In this document: one piece after another, positions 30,637 to 40,425 of the stretch | Layout: each line of letters starts with the position of its first letter | How positions within the stretch are numbered: position 1 is the first letter of the stretch | From: Variovorax sp. PAMC28562 | Lineage (GTDB): Bacteria > Pseudomonadota > Gammaproteobacteria > Burkholderiales > Burkholderiaceae_C | Reading direction: 5' to 3' | Assembly: GCF_014303735.1 (NCBI RefSeq) | Contig: NZ_CP060296.1 | Coordinates: 4,609,501 to 4,673,500 of the forward strand | DNA: 64,000 nt | Translations under genes and position numbers: made by a program | Notes under the pieces: generated by a model | The model's database searches: none | What the model saw: only the letters and a program-made list of their open reading frames with translations | Told to the model about the DNA's origin: nothing

Positions 30637-31395
30637 TCACTTCGCCTCGGCGATGCAGCGCAGGTACTCCAGAGTGGCGGACGTATAGCCGAGCTCGAGC
30701 GCGTCTGCGACGAAGGCATGGCCGATCGACACTTCGCGCACACCGCGTACCGCGCGCAAGAATTCGGTCAGGTTGTCGCGGTTCAGGTCGTGACCGGCAT
30801 TGACTTCGAGCCCCACCGCCTGCGCTGCGCGCGCCGTATCGACGTAGAGCTGCAGCACGCCAGCCGCGCGCGAAGTGCCGCGAGACGAGGCATAGCCTTC
30901 GGTGTAGAGCTCGACGCGGTCGGCGCCGACCGCCTTGGCTGCAGCCATCATGTCCGGCTCGGGGTCCATGAAGAGGCTGACACGCACGCCGAGCGCCTTG
31001 GCTTCCTCGATCAACGGGCGAAGCCGGTCGGTATCCTCAGGGAACACCCAGCCGTGATCGCTGGTCGATTGGGTTTCGCTGTCGGGCACGAAGGTCGCCT
31101 GGTGCGGCCGCTGCTCCCGCACGAAGTCCATCAGGTTGTGAAAGGGGTTGCCTTCGATATTGAATTCGACGTCCGGCCAGTCTCTCGCCAGCAGCGCCGA
31201 CAGGTCGTACACGTCCTGCGCACGGATGTGACGCGCGTCAGGTCGGGGATGCACCGTGATCCCGCTGGCGCCGGCGTCGAGGCACATCGACGCGGCGAAC
31301 AGCACGCTTGGAATACCGAGCTCGCGCGTGTTGCGTACCAGCGCGACCTTGTTGAGGTTGACCGAGAGGGCCGTCGTGTTTGAACGCGTGGTCAT
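30637..31395 (-). CDS. pdxJ: Pyridoxine 5'-phosphate synthase
   Basis: Last step of the DXP-dependent vitamin B6 pathway. The 252-residue TIM barrel starts with the family motif [15 protein letters not shown] (NxNxxAxxR) and has [13 protein letters not shown] with the catalytic His and [14 protein letters not shown]. It lies between recO and acpS; the recO-pdxJ-acpS order is widely conserved in proteobacteria. Confidence 0.97.
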   Translation of the reverse strand: MTTRSNTTALSVNLNKVALVRNTRELGIPSVLFAASMCLDAGASGITVHPRPDARHIRAQDVYDLSALLARDWPDVEFNIEGNPFHNLMDFVREQRPHQATFVPDSETQSTSDHGWVFPEDTDRLRPLIEEAKALGVRVSLFMDPEPDMMAAAKAVGADRVELYTEGYASSRGTSRAAGVLQLYVDTARAAQAVGLEVNAGHDLNRDNLTEFLRAVRGVREVSIGHAFVADALELGYTSATLEYLRCIAEAK

Positions 31396-31416
31396 AGGTA
31401 TGCAGGATCGATTCGA

Positions 31417-32190
31417 TCAGAGGGCTTGCAGGTCTCGCATCATCTGCCGGGTGCGCAGGGTGGACACGCCACAATGGTAGTTGAGCAGGACCCGCAATTG
31501 ACTACGCAATGCGGCGTTGCTGCCGACATTGAGCGTCGCAATGCACCGCAGGGTTGCGGTGAATGGCGTGTGATCGTCCAGCGCCGCCTGCAGTGCCTGC
31601 CACTCGGCGCCGGTTAACGCGGCATCCTGTGCTTCGGCCAGACGCAGACCGGCCTCGGAAACCAGCGTGTAGCGCAGCTCAGGCGCCAACGATGACAGCG
31701 TCATCGTCTGGGCGTCGAGCGCAGGCAGCAGACCGACCTCGCGCAGCAGCAACAGTTCGAAAGCTCGAAGCGCCGCTGCTTGGGTAGCGGCCTGCGCGCC
31801 TGCATGCTCCCCGGCAAGCACCTCGACGACCCCTGCGTATGAATCGAAGAGAGATTCGTGGGCATCGTCGCGCGCCAGCAGGCGCAGCAAGAGCTCGTTG
31901 ACATACAAGCCCGAAAGCAGCGACTCGCCAGTCGGCATGACATGGCCGCCGACCCATTCGGCGCCCTTGAGCGCGCGGATCTCGGCGTCGCCGCCGTAGT
32001 TCAACAGGAGGGGCTGCAGCGGCAGCAGCACCGGTCGGAAGTTCGAACTCGGCCGTTTCGCGCCTTTGGCAACCAACGCAATTCGGCCATGGTGCCGGGT
32101 GAAAACTTCAAGAATCAAACTCGACTCGCTCCAGTCGTAGCGATGCAGGACGTAAGCCGGCTCATGAGAAACGCGATGCCCCGTCGCCAT
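31417..32190 (-). CDS. recO: DNA repair protein RecO
   Basis: RecO helps RecR load RecA on SSB-coated DNA. The 257-residue protein has an N-terminal OB fold ([36 protein letters not shown]) and a helical C-terminal part ending [12 protein letters not shown]. No zinc-ligand cysteine cluster is seen, as in other proteobacterial RecO. It follows era by 3 bp. Confidence 0.95.
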   Translation of the reverse strand: MATGHRVSHEPAYVLHRYDWSESSLILEVFTRHHGRIALVAKGAKRPSSNFRPVLLPLQPLLLNYGGDAEIRALKGAEWVGGHVMPTGESLLSGLYVNELLLRLLARDDAHESLFDSYAGVVEVLAGEHAGAQAATQAAALRAFELLLLREVGLLPALDAQTMTLSSLAPELRYTLVSEAGLRLAEAQDAALTGAEWQALQAALDDHTPFTATLRCIATLNVGSNAALRSQLRVLLNYHCGVSTLRTRQMMRDLQAL

Positions 32191-32193
32191 CCT

Positions 32194-33243
32194 TTACTCG
32201 TAGCCGAACGACCGCACACGGGCCTCGTCGTCGGCCCAGCCAGAGCGCACCTTGACCCAAAGCTCGATGAACACCTTGGCGTCGGCCAGCCTTTCGAGCT
32301 CGACGCGTGTCTCCATGCCGATGCGCTTGATGCGCTCGCCCTTGTCACCGATGACCATCGCCTTGTGCCCGTCACGCTCCACCACGATGGTCGCGGCGAT
32401 GCGGAGCAGCCGTTTCTGACCCTTGCGCTGCGGCGGCTCCTCTTCGAACTTGTCGATGATGACGGTCGAGGTGTAGGGCAGTTCGTCGCCGGTCAGGCGG
32501 AACAGCTTTTCACGGACCAACTCACCGGCGAGAAATTTCTCGCTGCGGTCGGTAAGTTCATCTTCGGCATAGAACCAGGCTTGCTCGGGCAGGTATTTTT
32601 CGCAAATGGCGAACAGGCGCTCGACATCCCTGGCGCTCTTGGCCGACATCGGGACGAACTCGGCAAACGCATGTCTTGCCTGCATCGTCTGAAGCCAGGG
32701 CGCGATGTCGCCGCGGCGATGGATGTTGTCCAGTTTGTTGGCGATCAGCAGCGTCGGGATGTCTTTGGCGAGCAGCGCCAGCACGCGCGCATCCGCCGGC
32801 GTGAAGCTGCCGGCCTCGACCACGAACAGGATCAGGTCGACGTCGGCCACGGCACCCAGCACGGTCTTGTTGAGCGACTTGTTCAACGCGTTGGCATGCA
32901 GCGTCTGGAAGCCTGGCGTGTCGACGAAGACAAACTGCGTGGCGCCCACCGTGCGCATGCCGGTGATGCGATGCCGCGTAGTCTGCGCCTTGCGCGAGGT
33001 GATGCTGATCTTTTGGCCGACCAACGCGTTGAGCAGGGTCGATTTACCGACGTTGGGCTTGCCGACGATCGCGATCAGGCCGCAATGGCGTGGGCCTTCG
33101 GCGGTGGGCGGAGCGACCGAAACGCCGACGGCGTGCGAGTCGTCCACATCGGCGTCGTTGCCGTTGTCGTGGTTGGCGTCGTTGTCGGGCTCGACGGGTG
33201 GGATGGGATCGATGACGGGTTCGGTCGAATCGGTAGTGGTCAT
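32194..33243 (-). CDS. era: GTPase Era
   Basis: Ribosome-associated GTPase needed for 16S rRNA maturation. G1 is [16 protein letters not shown]3 DTPGF, G4 NKLD; the C-terminal KH domain contains [17 protein letters not shown]. At 349 residues it is about 50 longer than E. coli Era because of an acidic, Asp/Pro-rich N-terminal extension (residues 1-50), which looks disordered. The start overlaps the rnc stop (ATGA); rnc-era coupling is classical. Confidence 0.97.
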   Translation of the reverse strand: MTTTDSTEPVIDPIPPVEPDNDANHDNGNDADVDDSHAVGVSVAPPTAEGPRHCGLIAIVGKPNVGKSTLLNALVGQKISITSRKAQTTRHRITGMRTVGATQFVFVDTPGFQTLHANALNKSLNKTVLGAVADVDLILFVVEAGSFTPADARVLALLAKDIPTLLIANKLDNIHRRGDIAPWLQTMQARHAFAEFVPMSAKSARDVERLFAICEKYLPEQAWFYAEDELTDRSEKFLAGELVREKLFRLTGDELPYTSTVIIDKFEEEPPQRKGQKRLLRIAATIVVERDGHKAMVIGDKGERIKRIGMETRVELERLADAKVFIELWVKVRSGWADDEARVRSFGYE

Positions 33244-33947
33244 GCAGCTTTCGTGCTTCGGGCTTTAAGTTTGATCAGCATCGCGGCGGCAGCCGCTTGT
33301 TCGCCAGCGCGGCGCGAGCCACCGATGCCGCGTTCGGTCAGGCCCAGTTCTTCCACCGCGCATTCGACGTCGAACGTTTGCTTGTGCGCCGCGCCTACGG
33401 TGCCTGCCACGCGGTAGGCAGGCAGCTTCATTTTGTGGCCCTGCAGCCATTCCTGCAATTCGGTTTTCGGGTCTTTGCCGACCGCGTCCATGCGCGGGTT
33501 GATCTCGACGGCCTCGAAGAGCCGATGCACCAGCGCCTGGGCAGCCGGATACCCGGCGTCGAGGTACACCGCGCCAATCAACGCCTCCAGCGCGTCCGCC
33601 AGGATCGAAGGCCGCGCCGAGCCGCCGGAGCGCGACTCGCCTTCTCCCAGCCGCAGCAAGGGCGCAAAGCCAAGTTTGATCGCCAGTTGGTGCAGCGTTT
33701 CCTGCTTGACCAGATTGGCACGAACGCGCGAAAGGTCGCCTTCAGGCAGGCCGCTCAGCTTGACGTAGAGCAGATGCGCGACCGCCAGATTCAGCACAGA
33801 GTCACCCAAAAACTCTAGGCGCTCGTTATGGTCCGACGAAAAGCTGCGATGCGTGAGAGCGAGCTGCAACAGGCGCGCATCGGCGAAGGTGTACTCGAGG
33901 CGCGCTTGCAGCGCCAGGAGGCCGCCGTCCGCCTTGAGAAGCGGCAC
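33240..33947 (-). CDS. rnc: Ribonuclease III
   Basis: Cleaves double-stranded RNA in rRNA and mRNA processing. The catalytic signature [15 protein letters not shown] and the second acidic motif [18 protein letters not shown] are intact; a C-terminal dsRNA-binding domain (about 155-228) contains [16 protein letters not shown] 33947 gives 235 residues; a CTG overlapping the upstream stop would add nine. The start is therefore uncertain. It lies between the DUF4845 gene and era. Confidence 0.95.
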   Translation of the reverse strand: MPLLKADGGLLALQARLEYTFADARLLQLALTHRSFSSDHNERLEFLGDSVLNLAVAHLLYVKLSGLPEGDLSRVRANLVKQETLHQLAIKLGFAPLLRLGEGESRSGGSARPSILADALEALIGAVYLDAGYPAAQALVHRLFEAVEINPRMDAVGKDPKTELQEWLQGHKMKLPAYRVAGTVGAAHKQTFDVECAVEELGLTERGIGGSRRAGEQAAAAAMLIKLKARSTKAA

Positions 33948-33973
33948 GTTCGGCGAGGACTTCTGCGGCGGTT

Positions 33974-34321
33974 TCAGCGCGACTGACCCTTGTATCGCAT
34001 GAGAAGCACGGCGGGGCCGAACAACGGGATCTCGCGCTCGTACGAATACGAGACGACCACTTTGTCGCCGTCTTTCTTGACGTCGAGGTCCTTGCCGCTC
34101 AGCTTGAAATCGTCGATGGCCTGGGAACGATCGAAGATGGCGCGAACCTCTGGCACCGTGTTGCCTTCCTTGGCCTTGTTCGCTGCCTTGTCGATGGCCT
34201 GGTATTCGATAAGAGTCGGAATCACCTGCGCGACGACAACCCCTGCGCACGCCAGCACCACCGCCACGAACAAAAGTCCGATGAACGAAATACCGCGCTG
34301 CTTGTATTGACCAGTCTTCAT
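33974..34321 (-). CDS. DUF4845 membrane-anchored protein
   Basis: A 115-residue protein starting [20 protein letters not shown] with one hydrophobic helix (about 10-32) and a small soluble C-terminal domain with a lysine-rich beta region. The N-terminus, a Gln-Arg-Gly before a hydrophobic stretch, resembles type IV prepilin leaders, but the usual Glu at position +5 is absent. The gene sits between lepB and rnc, as in many beta- and gammaproteobacteria, where it is called a DUF4845 or LepB-associated protein. Function unknown; processing or export partner of LepB is speculation. Confidence 0.88.
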   Translation of the reverse strand: MKTGQYKQRGISFIGLLFVAVVLACAGVVVAQVIPTLIEYQAIDKAANKAKEGNTVPEVRAIFDRSQAIDDFKLSGKDLDVKKDGDKVVVSYSYEREIPLFGPAVLLMRYKGQSR

Positions 34322-34352
34322 GCCCTCTTACCCCTCGAATGGATGGATCTAA

Positions 34353-35324
34353 TTATTGGAACGCGCCGATGCGTTTGAGATTGCCGAAATTCATCCAGAT
34401 AAAGAACGCTTTCCCAACGATATTCTTGTCGGGAACGAAGCCCCAATAGCGGGAATCCAGCGAGTTGTCGCGGTTGTCGCCCATCATGAAATAGTGACCC
34501 TCCGGCACTTTGCACACGACGCCGTCGACACTGTAACGACAATTTTCACGGTTGGGGAAGGTCATGATCTCAGCCTCCGACAAACCCGCTCTGCGACTGT
34601 CGTCGTTCAGCAAGTAGTGCTGACGGCCGACCAGATCCTCTTTGTATTCCTTCAGGTAGCGCATGGCTTCCTCGTCGAAATACTCCGGGACGGCGTCCTT
34701 GCTGATCGGCTTGCCGTTGATCGTCAACTTCTTGTTCAGGTATGCGACCTCATCACCCGGCAGGCCGACCACACGCTTGATGTAATCGAGACTCGGCTGT
34801 GGCGGATAGCGGAATACCATCACGTCGCCGCGGGCCGGCGGCGTGCCATCGGTCAGCTTGGTGTTGATGACGGGCAGCCGCAGGCCGTAGGTAAATTTGT
34901 TGACCAGGATCAGGTCGCCCGTAAGCAGCGTCGGCATCATCGAACCGGACGGGATCTTGAAAGGCTCGAACAAGAACGAGCGCAGCAGGAACACGACGAG
35001 GATCACGGGAAACAGGCCGGCGGTCCAGTCGAGCCACCACGGCTGCATGAGCAGCCGCTCGCGCGCCTTCACATCGACCGTGTCGACTTGCGTGATGCCC
35101 TTGCCGGCCAGGCGAGCGTTGCGCTCGGCCAATGACGAGTCGATGGCTTCGGCCGCACGTCGACGCTTGGGCAGGAAGTAAAAACGCTCAGCCAACCAGT
35201 AGAGACCAGTGACAACGGTTGCCAGGAACAGCAACAACGCGAAGTTGCCTTCGACGGCGCCGAAGTACCAGGCGCCGATGTAGCCTGCAAAGGCCGCGAG
35301 GATCAGGGAAGTGAGGAGTGCCAT
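34353..35324 (-). CDS. lepB: Signal peptidase I
   Basis: Removes signal peptides at the periplasmic face. The 323-residue protein has two N-terminal transmembrane helices (about 3-20 and 28-46), a cytosolic loop, then a catalytic domain: Ser in FKIPSGSMMPTLLTGD, general-base Lys in DYIKRVVGLPGDEVAY and the GDNRDNSLDSRYWG box. lepA precedes it by 5 bp on the same strand. Confidence 0.97.
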   Translation of the reverse strand: MALLTSLILAAFAGYIGAWYFGAVEGNFALLLFLATVVTGLYWLAERFYFLPKRRRAAEAIDSSLAERNARLAGKGITQVDTVDVKARERLLMQPWWLDWTAGLFPVILVVFLLRSFLFEPFKIPSGSMMPTLLTGDLILVNKFTYGLRLPVINTKLTDGTPPARGDVMVFRYPPQPSLDYIKRVVGLPGDEVAYLNKKLTINGKPISKDAVPEYFDEEAMRYLKEYKEDLVGRQHYLLNDDSRRAGLSEAEIMTFPNRENCRYSVDGVVCKVPEGHYFMMGDNRDNSLDSRYWGFVPDKNIVGKAFFIWMNFGNLKRIGAFQ

Positions 35325-35329
35325 GGTGG

Positions 35330-37141
35330 TTAGTCTTCGACTTGCAGGATCGCCAAGAAGGCCTCTTGCGGGACCTCGACGGAACCGATCTGCTTCATTC
35401 GTTTTTTGCCCGCTTTCTGCTTCTCGAGCAGCTTCTTCTTACGGGAAATATCACCGCCGTAGCACTTGGCCAGCACGTTCTTGCGGAGCGCTTTGATTGT
35501 CTCACGCGCAATGATGGTGACCCCGATGGCAGCCTGGATCGCGACGTCGAACATCTGGCGCGAAATGATCTCTCGCATCTTCGAAACCACCGCTCGGCCA
35601 CGGTACTGCGACTGGCTCCGGTGCACGATGATCGACAACGCATCGACTCGCTCGCCGTTCAACAGGATGTCTACTTTGACGACGTCCGATGCGCGGTATT
35701 CCTTGAACTCGTAGTCCATTGAGGCATAGCCGCGACTCACCGATTTCAGTTTGTCGAAGAAGTCGAGCACGATCTCGCCGAGCGGCATTTCGTACGTCAG
35801 CATGACCTGCCGACCGTGATACGCCATGTTCATCTGCACGCCGCGCTTCTGGTTAGCGAGCGTCATAACGGCGCCCACATATTCCTGCGGCATATAGAGA
35901 TGCACCGTAACGATCGGCTCGCGGATTTCCGACATGCGGCCGACGTCGGGCATCTTCGAGGGGTTCTCGACCATGATGACTTCGCCGTCGTTGCGCACCA
36001 CCTGATAGACCACGCTGGGTGCGGTCGTGATCATGTCCTGGTCGAACTCGCGCTCAAGGCGTTCCTGGACTATCTCCATGTGCAGCAGGCCGAGAAAGCC
36101 GCAACGAAATCCGAAGCCAAGCGCCTGGCTCACTTCGGGCTCGTAGCGCAGCGACGAATCATTGAGCTTCAATTTTTCGAGCGCGTCGCGCAGCGATTCG
36201 TACTCGCTCGCTTCCGTCGGATACAAGCCCGCAAAAACCTGCGGCTGGATTTCCTTGAAGCCCGGCAACGCTTCCGTCGCAGTTGCCGCTGCGCCGCCCG
36301 TGCCGGTCTTGATGAGCGTGACAGTGTCGCCGACCTTCGCAGCCTGCAACTCCTTGATGCCCGCGATGATGAAACCGACCTCGCCTGCTTCGAGCGATGG
36401 CCGCGCTTCGGTTGCTGGCGTGAACACGCCAAGACTGTCGGCGTTGTAGCTGGCACCCGATGCCATCATCTTTATGCGCTCGCCCTTGACCAATCGACCA
36501 TCGACGACGCGCACCAACATCACGACGCCGACGTAGGCGTCGAACCAACTGTCGACGATCATCGCGCGCAGCGGGCCATCGGGGTTGCCGCGCGGTGCGG
36601 GCATCCTCTTCACGACGGCTTCAAGAATTTCATCGATGCCCATGCCGGTCTTGGCAGAGCAAGGAATCGCATCGGTCGCATCGATGCCGATCACGTCTTC
36701 GATCTCGGTTCTCGCGTTGTCGGGGTCCGCGTTCGGCAAGTCCATCTTGTTGAGCACGGGCACGACGTCGACGCCGAGGTCGAGCGCGGTATAGCAATTG
36801 GCAACGGTCTGCGCCTCGACACCTTGCGATGCGTCGACGACGAGCAGCGCACCCTCGCATGCCGACAACGAACGACTCACTTCATATGAGAAGTCCACAT
36901 GGCCCGGCGTATCGATCAAATTGAGGTTGTAGACCTGTCCATCGAGCGCCTTGTAATGCAACGCAGCGGTCTGCGCCTTGATGGTTATCCCACGCTCTTT
37001 CTCGATGTCCATCGAGTCCAATACCTGCGCCTGCATCTCGCGCTCAGCGAGACCGCCGCAACGTTGGATCAGGCGGTCTGCGAGCGTCGATTTGCCGTGG
37101 TCGATGTGAGCAATGATCGAAAAATTTCTGATGTGATTCAT
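35330..37141 (-). CDS. lepA: Elongation factor 4 (LepA)
   Basis: Ribosome-binding GTPase involved in 30S biogenesis and translation quality. The 603-residue protein starts [20 protein letters not shown] (ATG 37141; an adjacent TTG codon upstream is not needed). [16 protein letters not shown] and NKMDLPNAD are the other G motifs, and the LepA-specific C-terminal domain ends [21 protein letters not shown]. lepA-lepB is a conserved pair. Confidence 0.98.
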   Translation of the reverse strand: MNHIRNFSIIAHIDHGKSTLADRLIQRCGGLAEREMQAQVLDSMDIEKERGITIKAQTAALHYKALDGQVYNLNLIDTPGHVDFSYEVSRSLSACEGALLVVDASQGVEAQTVANCYTALDLGVDVVPVLNKMDLPNADPDNARTEIEDVIGIDATDAIPCSAKTGMGIDEILEAVVKRMPAPRGNPDGPLRAMIVDSWFDAYVGVVMLVRVVDGRLVKGERIKMMASGASYNADSLGVFTPATEARPSLEAGEVGFIIAGIKELQAAKVGDTVTLIKTGTGGAAATATEALPGFKEIQPQVFAGLYPTEASEYESLRDALEKLKLNDSSLRYEPEVSQALGFGFRCGFLGLLHMEIVQERLEREFDQDMITTAPSVVYQVVRNDGEVIMVENPSKMPDVGRMSEIREPIVTVHLYMPQEYVGAVMTLANQKRGVQMNMAYHGRQVMLTYEMPLGEIVLDFFDKLKSVSRGYASMDYEFKEYRASDVVKVDILLNGERVDALSIIVHRSQSQYRGRAVVSKMREIISRQMFDVAIQAAIGVTIIARETIKALRKNVLAKCYGGDISRKKKLLEKQKAGKKRMKQIGSVEVPQEAFLAILQVED

Positions 37142-37196
37142 CAACGGGGACGCTTAAGTACTTGAATTGGCTCGCGCGCAGAAGGCGACAGGCAAG

Positions 37197-37227
37197 AAAA
37201 AAGGGCGCGTCTTCCGGAGACGCGCCC
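37197..37227 (-). terminator. Intrinsic terminator downstream of degP, before lepA
   Basis: GGGCGCGTCT (37203-37212) and AGACGCGCCC (37218-37227) form a perfect 10-bp stem with a 5-nt loop. On the minus strand it is followed by six T's (37202-37197). It would separate the rpoE-rseAB-degP transcript from lepA-lepB, leaving lepA a leader of about 55 nt. Confidence 0.85.
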
Positions 37228-37343
37228 TGAACCAACAAGCAATGGCAACTGCAGTAGTTGGAACTTCATTGTAGGCAAAAAGGAGAGCACGCACATCCAG
37301 GAACCCGGTCCGAATAGGTCGTTGCAGGTCAGCAACATGAAAG

Positions 37344-37411
37344 TTATAAACAGCTTATCAACAATAACTGTGGATCACTCACTGAACAACTTGTGGGCGA
37401 TCTGTGGACCG
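37344..37411. promoter_or_regulatory. Cluster of DnaA-box-like 9-mers
   Basis: TTATCAACA (37355-37363) and TGTGGATCA (37369-37377) each differ by one base from the DnaA box TTATCCACA or its complement. TTATAAACA (37344-37352) differs by two; TGTGGGCGA and TGTGGACCG (37392-37411) by three. No dnaA, dnaN or parAB gene is nearby, so a chromosomal origin is not supported. A DnaA-titration or regulatory site, or chance, are the options. Confidence 0.3.
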
Positions 37412-37673
37412 CCGGTGGACTGTTCGGTGGAATACCGCATCGTGGAGACGACATGGCTGCTTATGCATCAAGTGGCGTCTACCGAGGCTCCATTCTACCG
37501 AAACTGGTTCTTAGCCCGAACGAAAAGTTAGTGATCGCAAACAAACCGGCGCCTTTCGCGAATGTAAAATTTTTTTTACCGACTCTGTTTTCGTTTCAAA
37601 GGAGCCTCGAAAAGGCCGAAAACCCGACTGCCGGGCGGGGCCAATACGTCCCGGCGATCAGCATGGGTGCAGA

Positions 37674-39215
37674 TCAGCGCGCCGGCCGAATCAAGGCGTA
37701 TTGAGCCCATTCGCCGCGGCGCACCAACAGCGTGACCGCTTTGCTCTTGTCAGCCTTGCCAATGGCATTCTCGAATTCATGCACATTGCCGACTTCGGAA
37801 TTTCCGACGGCAAGGATGACATCGCCCTCCTTGAGACCTGCACGTGCTGCGCCCTCGGTTGCCGTGTCGATCTTCACGCCGCCCTTGAGCTTGAGCTCCT
37901 TCTTCTGGGCGTCCCCGAGTTCGCTCACTGCGAGTCCAAGCGACTTTGCAGCCGCCGAAGTCGGTGCGACCTTGGGCGCTGGCTCTTCTTTGTCCGACAC
38001 GCGTTTTGCAGGCTTGTCAGGCTCGATTTCGGCGATTGTCACCGTCAGGTCTTTGGCGCTGCCGCGGCGGAACACCGTCAGGGTGCTCTTGGTGCCGGGC
38101 TTGGTGTTGCCCACCAACCGCGGCAAATCACTCGGCTTGTCGATCGCCTTGCCGTCGAACTTGGTGATGATGTCACCCGGTTCGACGCCGGCCTTCTCTC
38201 CCGGCGAGCCCGCCTCGACGCTGCGCACCAGTGCGCCTTGCGCTTTGCCCAACCCGATCGATTCGGCAACATCCTTGCTGACCTGATCGATCTGCACGCC
38301 GATGCGCCCGCGGGACACGCGACCCGAGGTCCTGAGCGCGTCGCTCACGCGAATCGCCTCGTCAATGGGGATCGCAAAAGAGATGCCCATGAAACCACCA
38401 GAACGCGAATAGATCTGGCTGTTGATGCCCACGACTTCACCGCGCATGTTGATGAGCGGTCCACCCGAGTTGCCAGGGTTGATCGCCACATCGGTCTGGA
38501 TGAACGGCAGGTACTCACCCGTGTCGCGCTGCTTGGCGCTGACGATGCCAGCCGTCACCGTGTTCTCGAGACCGAACGGTGAACCGATGGCCATCACCCA
38601 TTCGCCGACCCGGAGCTTGGTGATATCGCCGACCTTCACCGCCGGCAGGCCGGTCGCTTCGATCTTGACCACCGCCACGTCGGAACGTTTGTCAGCGCCG
38701 ATGAGCTTCGCTTTGAACTCGCGCTTGTCGGGCAAGGTGACCATGACCTCTGACGCGTCTTCGACCACATGCGCGTTGGTCATCACATAGCCGTCTGCCG
38801 TGAGGATGAAGCCCGAGCCCACACCACGTGGTCGCTCTTCTTCAGGGACCGGCTGCTGCGGCCGATTGGGCTTGGGGGCGCCACGCGGCGTGCCCGGTGT
38901 GCCCGGTGTGCCGCCCGGACCACCGGGGGCGCCGGGCGCACCGGGAGGAGGCTGCCCGAAGAAGCGGCGAAAGAACTCCTGCATCTCTTCGTCCATCTCG
39001 CCATTGCCCGCGCGCTGTGCGACTTTTTCGATGGTCCGGATGTTGACAACCGAAGGCCCGACCTGGTCGACGAGATCGGTGAAATCCGGCAGCGTGCGCG
39101 TTTGCGCCTGGACTGACGTGACTGGCAAAAGCGATGCAGTTGCACCAGCAACCACCATGGCGCAAACGAACAGGGAGGCGCGAAGTTTTGTACCCTCGGC
39201 GTAGAACATCATCAT
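37674..39215 (-). CDS. mucD: DegP/MucD-type periplasmic serine protease
   Basis: A sigma-E-linked HtrA protease/chaperone of the periplasm. The 513-residue protein has a signal peptide ending near residue 37 (SVQAQT), a trypsin-like domain with triad His149 (TNAHVV), Asp179 (RSDVAVV) and Ser250 (NPGNSGGP), and two PDZ domains (about 285-370 and 410-510). Residues 88-130 are an unusual Gly/Pro/Thr-rich insert in the position of the regulatory LA loop. It ends the rpoE-rseA-rseB-mucD order known from Pseudomonas mucD. Three consecutive ATG codons leave the exact start open. Confidence 0.95.
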   Translation of the reverse strand: MMMFYAEGTKLRASLFVCAMVVAGATASLLPVTSVQAQTRTLPDFTDLVDQVGPSVVNIRTIEKVAQRAGNGEMDEEMQEFFRRFFGQPPPGAPGAPGGPGGTPGTPGTPRGAPKPNRPQQPVPEEERPRGVGSGFILTADGYVMTNAHVVEDASEVMVTLPDKREFKAKLIGADKRSDVAVVKIEATGLPAVKVGDITKLRVGEWVMAIGSPFGLENTVTAGIVSAKQRDTGEYLPFIQTDVAINPGNSGGPLINMRGEVVGINSQIYSRSGGFMGISFAIPIDEAIRVSDALRTSGRVSRGRIGVQIDQVSKDVAESIGLGKAQGALVRSVEAGSPGEKAGVEPGDIITKFDGKAIDKPSDLPRLVGNTKPGTKSTLTVFRRGSAKDLTVTIAEIEPDKPAKRVSDKEEPAPKVAPTSAAAKSLGLAVSELGDAQKKELKLKGGVKIDTATEGAARAGLKEGDVILAVGNSEVGNVHEFENAIGKADKSKAVTLLVRRGEWAQYALIRPAR

Positions 39216-39333
39216 CGAATTTCTTTCAATAGAGGGCAGCGGGACGGTGCTACGAATTGAACGCTACCAGTTTGGTTCAGCACGGTCGAGCGAGGGGAGA
39301 TCGAAGAACTCCGTGCGGCCGCGCTGATGGCGC

Positions 39334-40404
39334 TCAACGCGTCCGCGCAAGACTCTGAGCAAAGGCCTCGAGCGTCTGCGGCGGCACTTCGCCGACCACT
39401 GTCAGCCACCAGTCTCCGCCCTTGTCGACCAGACGACGGGTCATCGTGTAGGTGGCGCCGAGCATCAACACAACTTCCTGCGGCTGACGCTGCGCGTCGT
39501 ACGGCTCGATAAAGAGCGAGACCGAAGCAAGCCCGTCGGAGAACGTCCACTGCACGGTGCGCTCGCGCGCGCCGGCGCCACCCATGGCCCGTCGGTAGCA
39601 GCTGGTCGGTTTGAAGCCTGCCACGGGCGTTTTAAGCGCCCAGCCTTCGGCCATCGACGTGGTGCGCTCGAGTTCGGACTTCTCGACGCGGTAGCCCGCA
39701 GTGCTCTGCATCATTTGCGAAAGCGCATGCACCTTGACCGGCGCGTCGAGCTGCAATTCAGAAAAAGCCGACTGCTCCACGACTTTGCCATCGCCGTCGA
39801 CGGTCTGCAATTTGACGACGAGGCCGGACCGGTGTTCACTCCAGATCCGATAGCCGAAGCGAAGGCTGTCGCGCGGTACCAGACTGATGACGTCGGTGTC
39901 GAAACCTGCGACCCGATCATGTCCCAGCACGCGCACGCCGTAAAAGTCGGCGATCGAAGAATCGGGCGCGCCGAGCAGATTGGGAAACAGCTCCAGGCTC
40001 TCGCGCTTCTCGCTCTTCACGACTTTGGTGTCGGGAAGAAAGGTCATTACGTGGTCGTTGCGCCGGAACGTGGACCGCGCGGGCCCGGTCAGTGCCTCAA
40101 CGCGCTCCAACTGCAGGTCGCCTTCGCACGCGTGCCAGATGCGCGCGCTCGAAAGATTGCCCGCTGAAGCCGACACCACGAATGTGCCCACGTAACTCCG
40201 CTCGCGTGATGCCGTGTGCAGGCGTTGGAGCCATTCGACGACACCGAAGCTCGCAAGGTTCGGCGCCTCACCGACAGGTGCTCGGGTCATCGGCTTTTTC
40301 GCAGCCGGGTCGCTGCGCAGTTGCGCCACCGCGAACGGCGTCACGCACAGGGCAACGAACACGACTGCGAGCCTGCGCGCAGGAATCGGCATCGAAAGAT
40401 TCAT
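39334..40404 (-). CDS. rseB: RseB/MucB-type periplasmic sigma-E regulator
   Basis: RseB binds the periplasmic part of RseA and mis-sorted lipoproteins/LPS, protecting RseA from cleavage. The 356-residue protein has a signal peptide (about 1-27, ending FAVAQL) and a LolA-like N-terminal domain with REVSYVGTFV-type sequence (here SRERSYVGTFVVS). The C-terminal domain carries the conserved VVGEVPPQTLEAFAQSL ending. It sits between rseA (21 bp) and mucD (118 bp). Confidence 0.92.
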   Translation of the reverse strand: MNLSMPIPARRLAVVFVALCVTPFAVAQLRSDPAAKKPMTRAPVGEAPNLASFGVVEWLQRLHTASRERSYVGTFVVSASAGNLSSARIWHACEGDLQLERVEALTGPARSTFRRNDHVMTFLPDTKVVKSEKRESLELFPNLLGAPDSSIADFYGVRVLGHDRVAGFDTDVISLVPRDSLRFGYRIWSEHRSGLVVKLQTVDGDGKVVEQSAFSELQLDAPVKVHALSQMMQSTAGYRVEKSELERTTSMAEGWALKTPVAGFKPTSCYRRAMGGAGARERTVQWTFSDGLASVSLFIEPYDAQRQPQEVVLMLGATYTMTRRLVDKGGDWWLTVVGEVPPQTLEAFAQSLARTR

Positions 40405-40425
40405 CGGTTCGATCGACTGCCGATG

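Larger units (their letters stand above)
37145..37673. other. 529-bp non-coding interval between degP and lepA
   Basis: The longest gap within the minus-strand run. It holds a minus-strand terminator (37197-37227), a group of DnaA-box-like 9-mers (37344-37411) and an AT-rich patch near 37561-37579. Short reading frames here have neither SD sites nor recognisable products. Confidence 0.6.

Noticed and set aside
31858..33417. 519-codon plus-strand frame opposite recO, era and rnc
   Set aside because: It spans three well-supported minus-strand genes and has no domain-like segments; a shadow of codon bias.
37344..37411. Chromosomal replication origin
   Set aside because: No dnaA, dnaN, gyrB, gidA or par genes are nearby and only two good DnaA-like boxes exist; kept only as a possible regulatory cluster.
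37561..37579. GTAAAA-TTTT-TTTTAC AT-rich hairpin
   Set aside because: Six A-T pairs only; too weak to call a terminator or structured site.
37322..37704. Short plus-strand frames in the degP-lepA gap
   Set aside because: They overlap the DnaA-box-like cluster, lack SD sites, and one runs into the 3' end of degP; products are not recognisable.
39216..39333. Sigma-E promoter before degP
   Set aside because: GAAC-like and TCAA-like elements are present on the minus strand, but their spacing (about 12 bp) is too short for a sigma-E promoter.
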